Shown one piece after another: positions 7,412-16,377 of a DNA stretch of 40,115 nucleotides (positions are counted from its first letter, which is position 1; each line of letters begins with the position of its first letter). This DNA comes from Woeseiaceae bacterium (GTDB lineage Bacteria > Pseudomonadota > Gammaproteobacteria > Steroidobacterales > Woeseiaceae). The DNA is taken from contig JANQGQ010000019.1 of assembly GCA_028277185.1 (NCBI GenBank), positions 1-40,115 of the forward strand, read 5' to 3'. A model generated the notes under the pieces. That model searched no databases and had not been told where the DNA came from. It saw nothing but the letters and a program-made list of their open reading frames with translations. The translations under genes and the position numbers were made by a program.

Positions 7412-7430
7412 TCAGGTGAGAAACAGTCTG
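7283..7430 (-). repeat. three tandem 49-bp repeats that include the ilvA 3' end
   Basis: GTAGCGATGC recurs at 7283, 7332 and 7381, exactly 49 bases apart, each time followed by a variable core, CGAGGACYGTCAGGT and AAGAAACAG or GAGAAACAG. The copy at 7381-7430 contains the last codons and stop of ilvA; the two other copies repeat the same Tyr/Leu-Phe-Leu-Thr-stop coding sequence downstream of the gene. The variable core is a palindrome in the middle copy (GCCGGCGCCGGC) and a shorter GCG-TT-CGC hairpin in the other two, so pairing ability is kept while sequence changes. Confidence 0.85.
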
Positions 7431-8929
7431 TAAGCGGGATTGTCGCTTTCTTCGTAGTACGGATAGCCGAGCGCTGCGAGATGTGCGTCGAGCTCCTGTC
7501 TTTCGTCCGGCGGCACGTCGATGCCGGCAAGCACCCGACCGTAGTCGGAACCGTGATTGCGATAGTGGAACAACGTTATGTTCCATTGACTGCCGACAGC
7601 ATCGAGGAATGCAAGCAGTGCGCCCGGCCGTTCCGGAAACTCGAAGCGAAACAGACGCTCGTTGGCAATGCCGGGAGAGCGGCCGCCGACCATGTGCCTC
7701 ACGTGGAGCTTCGCCGTCTCGTTGTCGCTCAGGTCTTCGACCGGGTAGCCGGCATCCCGGAGCAGCCCGAGCAGCGCCGTCTGTTCGCGCCGACCGTCCT
7801 TGAGCTGTACGCCGACGAAGATATGGGCCGTGGCGCCGGGCGCAAGCCGGTAGTTGAACTCCGTGATCCCGCGCTTGCCCACGATGGAACAGAAGCGCCG
7901 GAAGCTGCCCGGCTGCTCGGGGATCTCCGCCGCCAGGAGCATCTCGCTCCGGTCGCCGACGGCGGCGCGTTCGGCGATATGTCGCAGGCGGTCGAAATTC
8001 ACGTTCGCGCCGCAGTTGAGCGCTATCAGCCGCTTGTCGCGGGTGCCCGTGGCGGCAACCCAGCGCTTCAGCCCCGCGACGGCGAGTCCCCCGGCGGGTT
8101 CGACGATCGAGCGGGTGTCTTCGAAGATATCGCGGATCGCGGCGCAGATCGCGTCGGTGTCAACCGTAACGATCTCGTCGACACAGCGCTCGACGACGCG
8201 AAACGTCTCCTCGCCTACGCGCCTCACCGCGACGCCGTCGGCGAAGATTCCCACGTGGGGCAGCTCGACGGGCCGGCCCGCCTCGATGGCTGCCTGCATC
8301 GCCGCCGAGTCCTCCGGTTCGACGCCGATGATCCGTACGCCCGGCTGCTCTGCCTTTACCCAGGCCGCGATCCCGGCGATCAGACCGCCGCCGCCGATCG
8401 GAACGAAAATAGCGTCCGGAGCCGCCCCGGCCTGCTCGAGTATCTCCTTCCCGATCGTGCCCTGACCCGCGATCACGTCGGGGTCGTCGAAGGGATGAAC
8501 GAACTCCAGGCCTTCCTGCCTCGAGAGGCTTTCCGCATGCGCGTTGGCGTCGTCGTAGGTGTCGCCATGCAGGACGACGTCGCCGCCCAGCTTGCGCACG
8601 GCGTCAACCTTTATCGTGGGTGTCGTGACCGGCATGACGACAACCGCCCGAACGCCTCGGGTTCCCGCCGCAAGCGCTACGCCTTGCGCATGGTTGCCGG
8701 CCGAACTGCAGATGACGCCGCGACGAATCCGCTCGTCCGGCAACCTGGCAAGCTTGTTGTACGCGCCGCGGAGCTTGAACGAGAAAACCGGCTGCAGGTC
8801 CTCGCGTTTCAGCCAGACGTCGTTGGCGGTCCGCGAAGACAGATTGGGGGCATGCTCCAACGGCGAGCGGATCGCCACCTCATAGACCGATGCTTTCGCG
8901 ATTCGGTCACGGTATTCGCTGGCAGTCAT
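7412..8929 (-). CDS. ilvA: threonine ammonia-lyase, biosynthetic (threonine deaminase)
   Basis: A 505-aa PLP enzyme that converts threonine to 2-oxobutanoate and ammonia, the first step to isoleucine. The PLP lysine is K52 in SFKLRGAYNK. The cofactor-binding segments SSAGNHAQG (about 75-83) and PIGGGGLIAG are present. The C-terminal third (about 330-410 and 425-505) is a pair of ACT-like domains, with AEIPEQPGSFRRF and FEFPERPGALLAF as their starts. This is the allosteric isoleucine-sensing layout of the long, biosynthetic form (E. coli IlvA, 514 aa). The gene is divergent from dihydroorotase, with 152 bases between them. Its last codons lie in a 49-bp repeat unit that is repeated twice more downstream, so the present C terminus may have been shaped by that repeat. 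Confidence 0.96.
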   Translation of the reverse strand: MTASEYRDRIAKASVYEVAIRSPLEHAPNLSSRTANDVWLKREDLQPVFSFKLRGAYNKLARLPDERIRRGVICSSAGNHAQGVALAAGTRGVRAVVVMPVTTPTIKVDAVRKLGGDVVLHGDTYDDANAHAESLSRQEGLEFVHPFDDPDVIAGQGTIGKEILEQAGAAPDAIFVPIGGGGLIAGIAAWVKAEQPGVRIIGVEPEDSAAMQAAIEAGRPVELPHVGIFADGVAVRRVGEETFRVVERCVDEIVTVDTDAICAAIRDIFEDTRSIVEPAGGLAVAGLKRWVAATGTRDKRLIALNCGANVNFDRLRHIAERAAVGDRSEMLLAAEIPEQPGSFRRFCSIVGKRGITEFNYRLAPGATAHIFVGVQLKDGRREQTALLGLLRDAGYPVEDLSDNETAKLHVRHMVGGRSPGIANERLFRFEFPERPGALLAFLDAVGSQWNITLFHYRNHGSDYGRVLAGIDVPPDERQELDAHLAALGYPYYEESDNPAYRLFLT

Positions 8930-9081
8930 TGGGAAGATCCGATTCGAACCCGGTCCTTATCGCATACCCGGCCGGATTCGGCAAAAGCGAGCAACGCTAC
9001 CGGAAATTCTGGTTCCCGATACGTGACAGTCGCGCCGCAAAAGCCGGATAATTCCCGACCAGCTGCTGCCGTGTCCGCCTG

Positions 9082-10422
9082 ATGAATACAACACTAATAA
9101 AAAACGCGAGGCTCGTGAACGAGTCGACAGTGGCGGAGCGCGACGTCCTGATACGCGGCGAGCGGATCGAGAAGATCGCCGCCGACATCGCCGCTACCGA
9201 CGGCGTCCGGGTCGTCGACGCCGAGGGCGCAATCCTGATGCCCGGCATGATCGACGACCAGGTGCACTTCCGCGAGCCGGGGCTGACGCACAAGGGGGAT
9301 CTGGCTACGGAGTCGGCGGCGGCAGCGGCAGGCGGTATCACCAGCTTCATGGACATGCCCAACGTCAGCCCTCAGACGACGACGCGGGCCGCGCTAAAAG
9401 ACAAGTATGCCTCGGCGGCGGGTCGCTGCACGGGCAACTACGGCTTCCACTTCGGAGCGACCAACAGCAACATCGAGGAGATTCGCGCTCTCGAGCTGAA
9501 CGATGCGACGGGCATCAAGGCCTTCATGGGCGCCTCTACGGGCGACATGCTCGTCGACGATCCCAACGCGCTCGAGCTGCTGTTCGCCGATGCGCCGATC
9601 ATCGTCCTCACGCACTGCGAGGATTCGCCGATGATCCGCGCCCGGGAACAGGAGGCGCGCGAGCGCTACGGCGACGACGTGCCGCTGAGCGAGCATCCTT
9701 CGATACGCTCCGCCGAGGCTTGCCTGAAATCCTCGACGCTTGCGACCGGTCTCGCGAAGAAATACGACGCGCTCCTGCACGTGCTGCATCTTACGACCGC
9801 CGTGGAAATGGACCTCTTTACGGCGGGCCATCGCCGGGACAAGCGGATTACGGCCGAAGTCTGCGTCCACCATCTGTGGTTCGACGAGTCGGACTACGCG
9901 GAGCGGGGCATGGGCATCAAGTGCAATCCCGCGATCAAGCGGCGGACCGATCGCGAGGCGCTGATCAAGGCTTTGAACGACTCGCGGATCGACGTGATCG
10001 CTACCGATCACGCCCCGCACACCGCCGACGAGAAAGCCAACAGCTACTTCCTCGCGCCCGCGGGGCTGCCGCTGGTGCAGCATGCCGTCCTCCTGCTGTT
10101 CGACCTCGTGGCGCGCGGCGAGATCAGTCCGGAGCTGCTCGTCGACCGGGCCTGTCACGCACCCGCGGATCTGTTCGGCGTCGAGGAGCGGGGCTATGTC
10201 AGGGAGGGCTGGTACGCCGATCTTGTCATCGTCAAACCCGATACGCCGTACACCGTCACGCGCGAGTCGCTGCTCGCGAAGTGCGGCTGGTCGCCTTTCG
10301 AGGGGCATTCGTTCGCGTCGACGATCGACAAAACGTTCGTCAACGGCCAGCTCGTGTACTCGGACGGAGCGCTGACCGGAAGCGTGGCGGGACAGCGGCT
10401 GAATTGCTCGCGTAGCCGATAG
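9082..10422 (+). CDS. pyrC: dihydroorotase (class I, multifunctional-complex type)
   Basis: A 446-aa amidohydrolase that closes N-carbamoyl-aspartate to dihydroorotate in pyrimidine synthesis. Metal-site residues can be placed at H62, the carbamylated-lysine candidate K146 in GIKAFMG, H178 in LTHCED, H236 in HVLHLTT and D319 in IATDHAPHT. The first histidine of the usual H-x-H motif is replaced: the segment is DDQVHFREPG, with Q60. The variant DDQVHFREPG is familiar from a subgroup of bacterial dihydroorotases, so activity is still likely. Other cyclic amidohydrolases (allantoinase, hydantoinase) are less likely because of the HFREPGLTHKGD and MDMPN segments. The gene precedes the Kor cluster by 117 bases on the same strand. 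No clear Shine-Dalgarno sequence was seen. Confidence 0.87.
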   Translation: MNTTLIKNARLVNESTVAERDVLIRGERIEKIAADIAATDGVRVVDAEGAILMPGMIDDQVHFREPGLTHKGDLATESAAAAAGGITSFMDMPNVSPQTTTRAALKDKYASAAGRCTGNYGFHFGATNSNIEEIRALELNDATGIKAFMGASTGDMLVDDPNALELLFADAPIIVLTHCEDSPMIRAREQEARERYGDDVPLSEHPSIRSAEACLKSSTLATGLAKKYDALLHVLHLTTAVEMDLFTAGHRRDKRITAEVCVHHLWFDESDYAERGMGIKCNPAIKRRTDREALIKALNDSRIDVIATDHAPHTADEKANSYFLAPAGLPLVQHAVLLLFDLVARGEISPELLVDRACHAPADLFGVEERGYVREGWYADLVIVKPDTPYTVTRESLLAKCGWSPFEGHSFASTIDKTFVNGQLVYSDGALTGSVAGQRLNCSRSR

Positions 10423-10539
10423 CGGCGACGGGGTTACAAAACGGTTTACTTTCGAGGCGATTTCGCTAACCTACCGGCAATACGTAACGGGATTCCACTG
10501 ATCGGCACTGGCCCTCGCGGGCGCTGACTCCTCAAGCGG

Positions 10540-12354
10540 ATGAAACCGACCGACACCGCCAATCCTGACTACTACCACAAGGTAGTGGATTGTCAGTGGG
10601 CGTGTCCCGCGCACACCGACGTTCCTGAGTACATCCGGCTGATCGCGCAGGGCCGTTTCAGCGATGCCTACATGGAGAATCGTGAGTCGAACGTGTTCCC
10701 GGGCATCCTCGGCCGGGTCTGCGATCGTCCCTGCGAACCCGCCTGCCGGCGCCGTCGGGTCGAAGAGAAGCCCGTTGCGATCTGCCGCCTGAAGCGCGTC
10801 GCCGCGGACCATCGGGACGACATAACGCATCGCTTGCCGAAGGCGCCTCAGGAAAAGAACGGCAAGAAAGTCGCCTTGATCGGCGCTGGTTGCGCCTCGT
10901 TGACCGTTGCCAACGATCTCGCACCTCTGGGCTACGAGGTGACAATCTTCGAGTCCCTGAGCACCACGGGCGGCCTGATGCGCACGAACATTCCGCGCTT
11001 CCGGCTGCCGCCGGCCGTTCTCGACGAAGAGATCGGCTATATCCTCGACATGGACGTCGACCTCAAGCTGAATCATCCGATCGACAGCCTCAAAGAGCTC
11101 TTAGACGACGGCGGCTTTGACGCCGTGTTCGTCGGCACGGGCGCGCCGCGCGGCAAGAATCTCGAGATTCCCGGCCGCTACGATTCGGCCAACATCCACA
11201 TCGGCATCGAATGGCTCGAGTCGGTAGCGTTCGAGCACATCGACTCCATCGGCGAGAAAGTCCTGATCATCGGTGTGGGCAATACCGCGATGGACTGCTG
11301 CCGTACCTCGTTGCGTCTCGGCGCGAAAGACGTGAAGGTAATGGCGCGCAAGCCGCGCGGATTCTTCAAAGCGTCCGACTGGGAGCTCGAGGATGCCGAG
11401 GAGGAGAACGTCGAGATCGTGGTCAACCATTCGCCGCGGTCGTTCGTCATCGAGGAGGGCCGGCTCACCGGCATGGTCTTCGACGTCATGGAGTACGAAA
11501 TCGACGGCCAGGGCCGAATCGACCGGGGCCGCGCCGTCGATCAGGTAAGCATTCCCTGCGACGACGTGATTCTCGCGATCGGCCAGGACAACGCATTCCC
11601 GTGGATCGAGCGCGATATCGGTATCGAGTTCGACGACTGGGATTGCCCCGTCGTCGACGAAACCACGATGATGTGCACCCGCGAAGGGGTGTTTTTCGGC
11701 GGCGACTCGGCGTTCGGCCCGAAAAACATCATCTGGGCGGTAGCTCACGGCCACGAAGCCGCAATCTCCATCCACAAGTACTGCCATGGTGAGGACATAC
11801 GGGAACGGCTGCCGCGCGGCATGAACCTCACCAGCCAGAAGATGGGCATGCACGAGTGGAGCTTTTCGAACGACTACGACCCGGCGGGCCGGCGGCTGAT
11901 GCCGCACGTCGACCTGAAAGAGCGCTTCAAGAACATCGACATCGAGGTCGAGCTCGGGTTTACGGCCGAACAGGCGCAGCAGGAAGTCGAGCGCTGTCTG
12001 AACTGCGACATCCAGACGGTGTTTACGGCGAAGCTGTGCATCGAGTGCGACGCCTGCATCGATATCTGCCCGACCAACTGCCTGACGATCACCCACAACG
12101 GTACCGAGACCGACTTGAGAACCCGCCTGTCGGCGCCGGCCGAGAACACCGAGCAGGCTCTGTATGTCTCAGCCGGCCTGCCGCAGACCGGACGGGTGAT
12201 GGTGAAGGACGAGGATCTCTGTGTGCATTGCAGCCTTTGCGCGGAACGTTGCCCAACGGGCGCCTGGGACATGCAGAAGTCGACCATCCTCTTGCCCTAT
12301 GCGGCCGACGAAGCCGAAGAATCCCGCTGCAAGTCCGGCCCCAGCGCTGCCTGA
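10540..12354 (+). CDS. FAD/Fe-S NAD(P)H oxidoreductase subunit of the 2-oxoacid oxidoreductase (GltD-like, with ferredoxin domains)
   Basis: A 604-aa electron-transfer protein. The N terminus (about 15-90) is a DPYD/GltD-type Fe-S domain with C18, C22, C61, C65 and C69. It is followed by an FAD-binding Rossmann motif, VALIGAGCASL (111-121), and a second nucleotide site, VLIIGVGNTAMDCC (about 241-254), for NAD(P)H. The C terminus has two 4Fe-4S ferredoxin motifs, CIECDACIDICP (about 499-510) and CVHCSLCAERCP (about 562-573). It lies 14 bases before the alpha-gamma subunit. A three-subunit 2-oxoglutarate:NADP+ oxidoreductase with such a flavoprotein subunit is known from Azoarcus evansii. By analogy this subunit would link the ferredoxin-level electrons of the Kor enzyme to NAD(P). 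Which nucleotide is used cannot be told. Confidence 0.88.
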   Translation: MKPTDTANPDYYHKVVDCQWACPAHTDVPEYIRLIAQGRFSDAYMENRESNVFPGILGRVCDRPCEPACRRRRVEEKPVAICRLKRVAADHRDDITHRLPKAPQEKNGKKVALIGAGCASLTVANDLAPLGYEVTIFESLSTTGGLMRTNIPRFRLPPAVLDEEIGYILDMDVDLKLNHPIDSLKELLDDGGFDAVFVGTGAPRGKNLEIPGRYDSANIHIGIEWLESVAFEHIDSIGEKVLIIGVGNTAMDCCRTSLRLGAKDVKVMARKPRGFFKASDWELEDAEEENVEIVVNHSPRSFVIEEGRLTGMVFDVMEYEIDGQGRIDRGRAVDQVSIPCDDVILAIGQDNAFPWIERDIGIEFDDWDCPVVDETTMMCTREGVFFGGDSAFGPKNIIWAVAHGHEAAISIHKYCHGEDIRERLPRGMNLTSQKMGMHEWSFSNDYDPAGRRLMPHVDLKERFKNIDIEVELGFTAEQAQQEVERCLNCDIQTVFTAKLCIECDACIDICPTNCLTITHNGTETDLRTRLSAPAENTEQALYVSAGLPQTGRVMVKDEDLCVHCSLCAERCPTGAWDMQKSTILLPYAADEAEESRCKSGPSAA

Positions 12355-12368
12355 AGCCTGATCCGTCC

Positions 12369-14171
12369 ATGGCCGCCAACAACGACATCGTCATCAAGAT
12401 TGCGACGGTCAACGGTACCGGCTCGGCGAGCGCAAACGGCCTGTTGCGGAAAGCCATTTTCCGGATGGGCGTGCCGGTCGTCGGCAAGAATTACTTTCCG
12501 TCGAACATCCAGGGTCTGCCCACGTGGTACGAGATCCGCGTCACGGGTGACGGCTACCAGTCCCGTTCCAACCGCGTCGACATCATGGTGGCCATGAACG
12601 CGCAGACGTACCAGAGGGATATGGCCGAGGTCGCGCCGGGCGGTTTGCTCATCTACGACGCGACCTGGCCGCGTCCGGACCTGCTCGACCGTGAGGATAT
12701 CCAGGTCGTCGGTATACCGCTCTCGCGGCTGTGCAACGAGAACTTCGACGGTGTCCGGGCACGAATCCTGATGAAGAACATCGCTTACGTCGGTGCGCTC
12801 GCGGCCTTTCTCGATCTGGAGCTCGACATCATCACGGGGCTTCTGACCGAAACCTTCGGCGACAAGCAGCATATGATCGACGCGAACATGCAGGCAATTC
12901 GCTTAGGTCACGACTACGCCGTCGAACACTTCGAATGCCCTCTGAGCTACAAGGTCGAGCCGATGGACAGGGCCGACGGGCACATCGTCATCGACGGCAA
13001 CACCGCAGCCGGGCTGGGTTGCCTGTACGCCGGCGCGACGGTCGGGGCGTGGTATCCGATTACACCGTCGACCTCGCTGATGGATGCGTTCAGGAGTTTC
13101 TGCAACGAGTACCGCGTGGACCCGGAGACGGGCAAGCGGACCTATGCGATCATCCAGGCCGAAGACGAACTGGCGGCGATCGGCATGGTGCTGGGCGCCG
13201 CATGGAACGGCGCGCGTGCGTTCACGCCGACGAGCGGGCCCGGGATCTCGCTGATGAGCGAGTTCCTCGGTTTCGCGTACTACGCCGAGATACCGTCTGT
13301 CGTATTCAACGTGCAGCGGACCGGACCTTCCACGGGTATGCCCACGCGCACGCAGCAGTCGGACATCATTGCCTGCGCCTATGCGTCGCATGGCGACACG
13401 AAGCACGTGCTGCTGTTTCCGGCCGATCCCGCCGAGTGCTTCTATACGGCCGTCGAGGCGTTCGATCTGGCCGAGCGGCTGCAAACGCCGGTGTTCGTCA
13501 TGTCCGACCTCGATATCGGCATGAACGACTGGATGGTCCCGGAGTTCGAGTGGGACGAGAGCTACGTCCACGCCCGCGGCAAGGTGCTCGGTAAGGAGGA
13601 ACTCGATAGCATCGAGAAGTTCTATCGCTATCTCGACGTCGACGGCGACGGTATCCCGTATCGTACGCTGCCGGGCGTGGATCCGAAGGGCGCCTATTTC
13701 ACTCGCGGTTCCGGCCACACGCGCCACGGCGCGTACACCGAGGACTCCGCCGCGTATCAGGACGTCGTCGACAGGCTGCTGGTCAAGTGGGAGACGGCCC
13801 GCTCGATGGTTCCGGAGCCCGAGATAGAGTACTCCAAGTTCAACAAAGCGGCGATTCTGACGGTTGGCAGCGGCGCTGCCGCTTGCCGCGAGGCGCTGGA
13901 CCGCCTCGCGGCGGACAACGTCGGTCTGAACTACTGCCGCGTGAAGGCTTTCCCGTTTTCGGATCGCGTCCGCGAGTTTCTCGCGCAGCACGAAGTCGTC
14001 TATGTCGTCGAGCAGAACCGCGACGCTCAGCTACGGACGCTGCTGATTCTGGACGCCGACGGCGACCCCCGGAAACTCGTGCCGCTCCTGCACTACAACG
14101 GCATGCCCATCAACGCCGGCTTCGTCGTCGATGCCGTTCGCAAGGAACTCACCAAGGGCCGCGCTGCCTGA
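12369..14171 (+). CDS. korA: 2-oxoacid:acceptor oxidoreductase, fused gamma-alpha subunit (probably 2-oxoglutarate)
   Basis: A 600-aa protein. Residues 1-190 are the gamma domain (IATVNGTGSASANGLLRKAI near the N terminus, then GLPTWYEIRVTGDGY). From about 210 onward is the alpha domain with YPITPSTSLMDAF, QAEDELAAIGMVLGAAWNGARA, TPTSGPGISLMSEF and RTGPSTGMPTRTQQSD, signature segments of the 2-oxoglutarate/2-oxoisovalerate ferredoxin oxidoreductases. The C-terminal domain includes ILTVGSGAAACREALD and VVEQNRDAQLRTLL. With the beta subunit it decarboxylates a 2-oxoacid to the acyl-CoA, using thiamine diphosphate. The start is the ATG at 12369; the longer open frame begins inside the preceding gene and is not real. 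Stop and next start are separated by 9 bases. Confidence 0.92.
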   Translation: MAANNDIVIKIATVNGTGSASANGLLRKAIFRMGVPVVGKNYFPSNIQGLPTWYEIRVTGDGYQSRSNRVDIMVAMNAQTYQRDMAEVAPGGLLIYDATWPRPDLLDREDIQVVGIPLSRLCNENFDGVRARILMKNIAYVGALAAFLDLELDIITGLLTETFGDKQHMIDANMQAIRLGHDYAVEHFECPLSYKVEPMDRADGHIVIDGNTAAGLGCLYAGATVGAWYPITPSTSLMDAFRSFCNEYRVDPETGKRTYAIIQAEDELAAIGMVLGAAWNGARAFTPTSGPGISLMSEFLGFAYYAEIPSVVFNVQRTGPSTGMPTRTQQSDIIACAYASHGDTKHVLLFPADPAECFYTAVEAFDLAERLQTPVFVMSDLDIGMNDWMVPEFEWDESYVHARGKVLGKEELDSIEKFYRYLDVDGDGIPYRTLPGVDPKGAYFTRGSGHTRHGAYTEDSAAYQDVVDRLLVKWETARSMVPEPEIEYSKFNKAAILTVGSGAAACREALDRLAADNVGLNYCRVKAFPFSDRVREFLAQHEVVYVVEQNRDAQLRTLLILDADGDPRKLVPLLHYNGMPINAGFVVDAVRKELTKGRAA

Positions 14172-14180
14172 GGATAAGCC

Positions 14181-15236
14181 GTGAGCTACATCGCCAAACC
14201 GAAGGTTACCCACCCGAGTCTCAAGCGAAACCGGCTCGGTCTGACGACGCGCGACTACGAAGGTACCGTGTCGACGCTGTGCGCCGGCTGTGGGCACGAC
14301 TCGGTTACTGCCGCGATCATTCAGGCCGTTTTCGATCTCGACATCGAACCGCACATGCTCGCAAAAATGAGCGGCATCGGCTGCTCCTCGAAGACGCCGG
14401 CTTACTTCGCGAGCCAGTCTCACGGCTTCAATTCGGTTCATGGGCGCATGCCTTCCGTAACGACGGGCGCGAACATGGCTAATCGCGAGCTGACCTATAT
14501 CGGCGTGTCGGGAGACGGCGATTCTCTGTCGATCGGCGTCGGCCAGTTCGTGCATGCGATCCGCCGCAATCTCAATATGTGCTACATCATCGAGAACAAC
14601 GGCGTGTACGGGCTGACGAAGGGACAGTTTTCCGCGTCGGCGGACATCGGCAGCAGGCCGAAGAAAGGACTCCCGAACCAACAGGAACCGATCGATCCGG
14701 TCAGCACGGCGCTGAGTCTGGGCGCATCCTACGTGGCCCGGAGTTTCTCCGGCGACAAGGCGCAGCTGGTGCCGCTCATCAAAGGCGCGTTACGGCACAG
14801 CGGTTTCGCTCTGGTCGACGTGATCAGCCCCTGCGTTACGTTCAACGATCACGAAGGCTCGACGAAGAGCTACGCGCACACGCGCCAGTTCTATCATCAC
14901 GTGGTTGACCTCGACTATGTCCCGCCGGCCGAGGAAATCAGGGCGGCGTACGACGACGGGGAGGCGATGCCCGTCGAGCTGCACGACGGTAGCACGCTCG
15001 TGCTCAGGAAGGTCGATCAGGAGTATGACCCGACCAGCCGGGCGGCGGCCTTCAAGTACTTGCGGCAGCGCTTCAACGAAGGCGAAATCGTGACCGGCCT
15101 GCTGTACATCGACGACGAACGCCGGGAAATGCACGATCTCATGGGCAACGTGGACCGACCGCTTTCGGAGCTCGAACTCGGCACGCTGCATCCGGGCAAG
15201 GCGGGCTTGAGAAAAATCCTGGACGGCTACAACTGA
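14181..15236 (+). CDS. korB: 2-oxoacid:acceptor oxidoreductase beta subunit (thiamine diphosphate, 4Fe-4S)
   Basis: A 351-aa catalytic subunit. The thiamine diphosphate motif is GDGDSLSIGVGQFVHAIRRN (111-130), ending in N132. Cysteines C34, C37 (LCAGCGHDS), C68 (GIGCSSK) and C218 (SPCVTFNDHEG) fit the single 4Fe-4S cluster of this family. The CVTFN segment and NNGVYGLTKGQ are typical of KorB-like beta subunits. The start is GTG at 14181, preceded by GAGGA that overlaps the stop region of the alpha subunit, so translation is probably coupled. The stop is followed after 10 bases by the Tat-epimerase gene. Confidence 0.94.
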   Translation: MSYIAKPKVTHPSLKRNRLGLTTRDYEGTVSTLCAGCGHDSVTAAIIQAVFDLDIEPHMLAKMSGIGCSSKTPAYFASQSHGFNSVHGRMPSVTTGANMANRELTYIGVSGDGDSLSIGVGQFVHAIRRNLNMCYIIENNGVYGLTKGQFSASADIGSRPKKGLPNQQEPIDPVSTALSLGASYVARSFSGDKAQLVPLIKGALRHSGFALVDVISPCVTFNDHEGSTKSYAHTRQFYHHVVDLDYVPPAEEIRAAYDDGEAMPVELHDGSTLVLRKVDQEYDPTSRAAAFKYLRQRFNEGEIVTGLLYIDDERREMHDLMGNVDRPLSELELGTLHPGKAGLRKILDGYN

Positions 15237-15246
15237 GGAAGTCCAC

Positions 15247-16356
15247 TTGAAGAACAATCGAAGAGAGTTTCTGAAGGCATCGCTGCTCGGCGGAGCCGCG
15301 GCGGCTACGGGCGTGATGGCCGCGGCCGCCGAGGCAGACGAGACCGCAGCCGGGAGCAAGGCGCCGCTGCACCTGCTGGTGCTCGGCGGGACGGGCTTCA
15401 TAGGGCCGCACATGGTGCGCGAGGCGCTGCGCCGCGGGCATACGGTAACGCTTTTCAATCGCGGCAGAACCAACAACGAGCTGTTCCCGGATCTCGAAAC
15501 GATCAAGGGCGATCGGGCTGGTGACCTCGACGGTTTGCGGGGCCGTTCCTTCGATGCCGTCATCGACAATTCCGGGTATGTGCCGCGTCACGTCGAATCG
15601 TCGGCGAAGCTTCTGGCTGACAACGTGAATCACTATCTGTTCATCTCGACAATCTCTGTGTACGCAAGCTTCGCCGAGCCGATGGACGAATCCTCCCCAT
15701 TGGGCACGATAGAAGACGAAACCGTCGAAGAGGTAACCGGCGAGACCTACGGTCCGCTCAAGGCGCTTTGTGAGAAGCGTGCCGCGGCCGCAATGGGCGA
15801 CGACAGGCTGACGGTTCTCCGGCCGACCTATATCTGCGGTCCGGGCGATCACACCGATCGCTTCAGCTACTGGCCGGTTCGCGCGCAGGCCGGCGGCGAC
15901 ATGTTGTGGCCGGGGAGCCACGAGCACACCACCCAGATCATCGACGTGCGCGATCTCGCCAACTTCACCATCGACTCCGTCGAGCGCCGCTCGGCAGGCG
16001 TCTTCAACACGGTGACGCCTCGCGGCAGCTACACGTTCGGCAATTTTCTGGACGATTGCACGGCGCTCTCGGCGGCGGACGTCAATCCGCTGTGGATGGA
16101 CGAGGCCTTCATCGAAGAGCACGACGTCGCCGCAAGCCTTCCGGTCTGGCACCCGCTCTCCGGTTCTTTCGCGAACGTGTCCAATGTGAGCGGCGAACGG
16201 GCCCATGCGGCCGGACTCAGGAACCGGCCGGTTCGCGAGACGATCCGGGATCTGCTTACGTGGTGGGACTGTCAGCCGGAGGACCGCACGGCAACGCTCC
16301 GCGCGGGCCTCGACCCGGAGCGCGAAGCGGAACTGCTCGAGCTATTGAAATCCTGA
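15247..16356 (+). CDS. Tat-exported NAD-dependent epimerase/dehydratase-like protein
   Basis: A 369-aa extended short-chain dehydrogenase with a twin-arginine signal peptide: RREFLKA (5-11), a hydrophobic stretch, then an Ala-rich cleavage region near 28-31. The mature part starts with the Rossmann motif LVLGGTGFIG (about 44-53). FISTISVYA is the substrate serine/threonine strand and YGPLK is the YxxxK catalytic pair. The start is TTG at 15247, with GAGGA overlapping the korB stop codon as ribosome binding site, so it belongs to the kor operon. Export by Tat fits a protein folded around NAD before export. The substrate is unknown. Similar exported 'isoflavone-reductase-like' epimerases occur in many bacteria, usually without the Kor neighbourhood. 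Confidence 0.85.
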   Translation: MKNNRREFLKASLLGGAAAATGVMAAAAEADETAAGSKAPLHLLVLGGTGFIGPHMVREALRRGHTVTLFNRGRTNNELFPDLETIKGDRAGDLDGLRGRSFDAVIDNSGYVPRHVESSAKLLADNVNHYLFISTISVYASFAEPMDESSPLGTIEDETVEEVTGETYGPLKALCEKRAAAAMGDDRLTVLRPTYICGPGDHTDRFSYWPVRAQAGGDMLWPGSHEHTTQIIDVRDLANFTIDSVERRSAGVFNTVTPRGSYTFGNFLDDCTALSAADVNPLWMDEAFIEEHDVAASLPVWHPLSGSFANVSNVSGERAHAAGLRNRPVRETIRDLLTWWDCQPEDRTATLRAGLDPEREAELLELLKS

Positions 16357-16377
16357 CTCGGGGAGCGGGGAGGCCGG

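Noticed and set aside
7283..7430. Regular 49-bp repeats as a CRISPR array
   Set aside because: The units are contiguous tandem copies that vary in their middle, with no unique spacers, and they contain coding sequence from ilvA. No cas genes are present.
8930..8965. GGGTTCGAATC on the minus strand before ilvA, like a tRNA T-loop
   Set aside because: The stem around it does not pair properly, and no acceptor, D or anticodon arm can be built in the flanking sequence.
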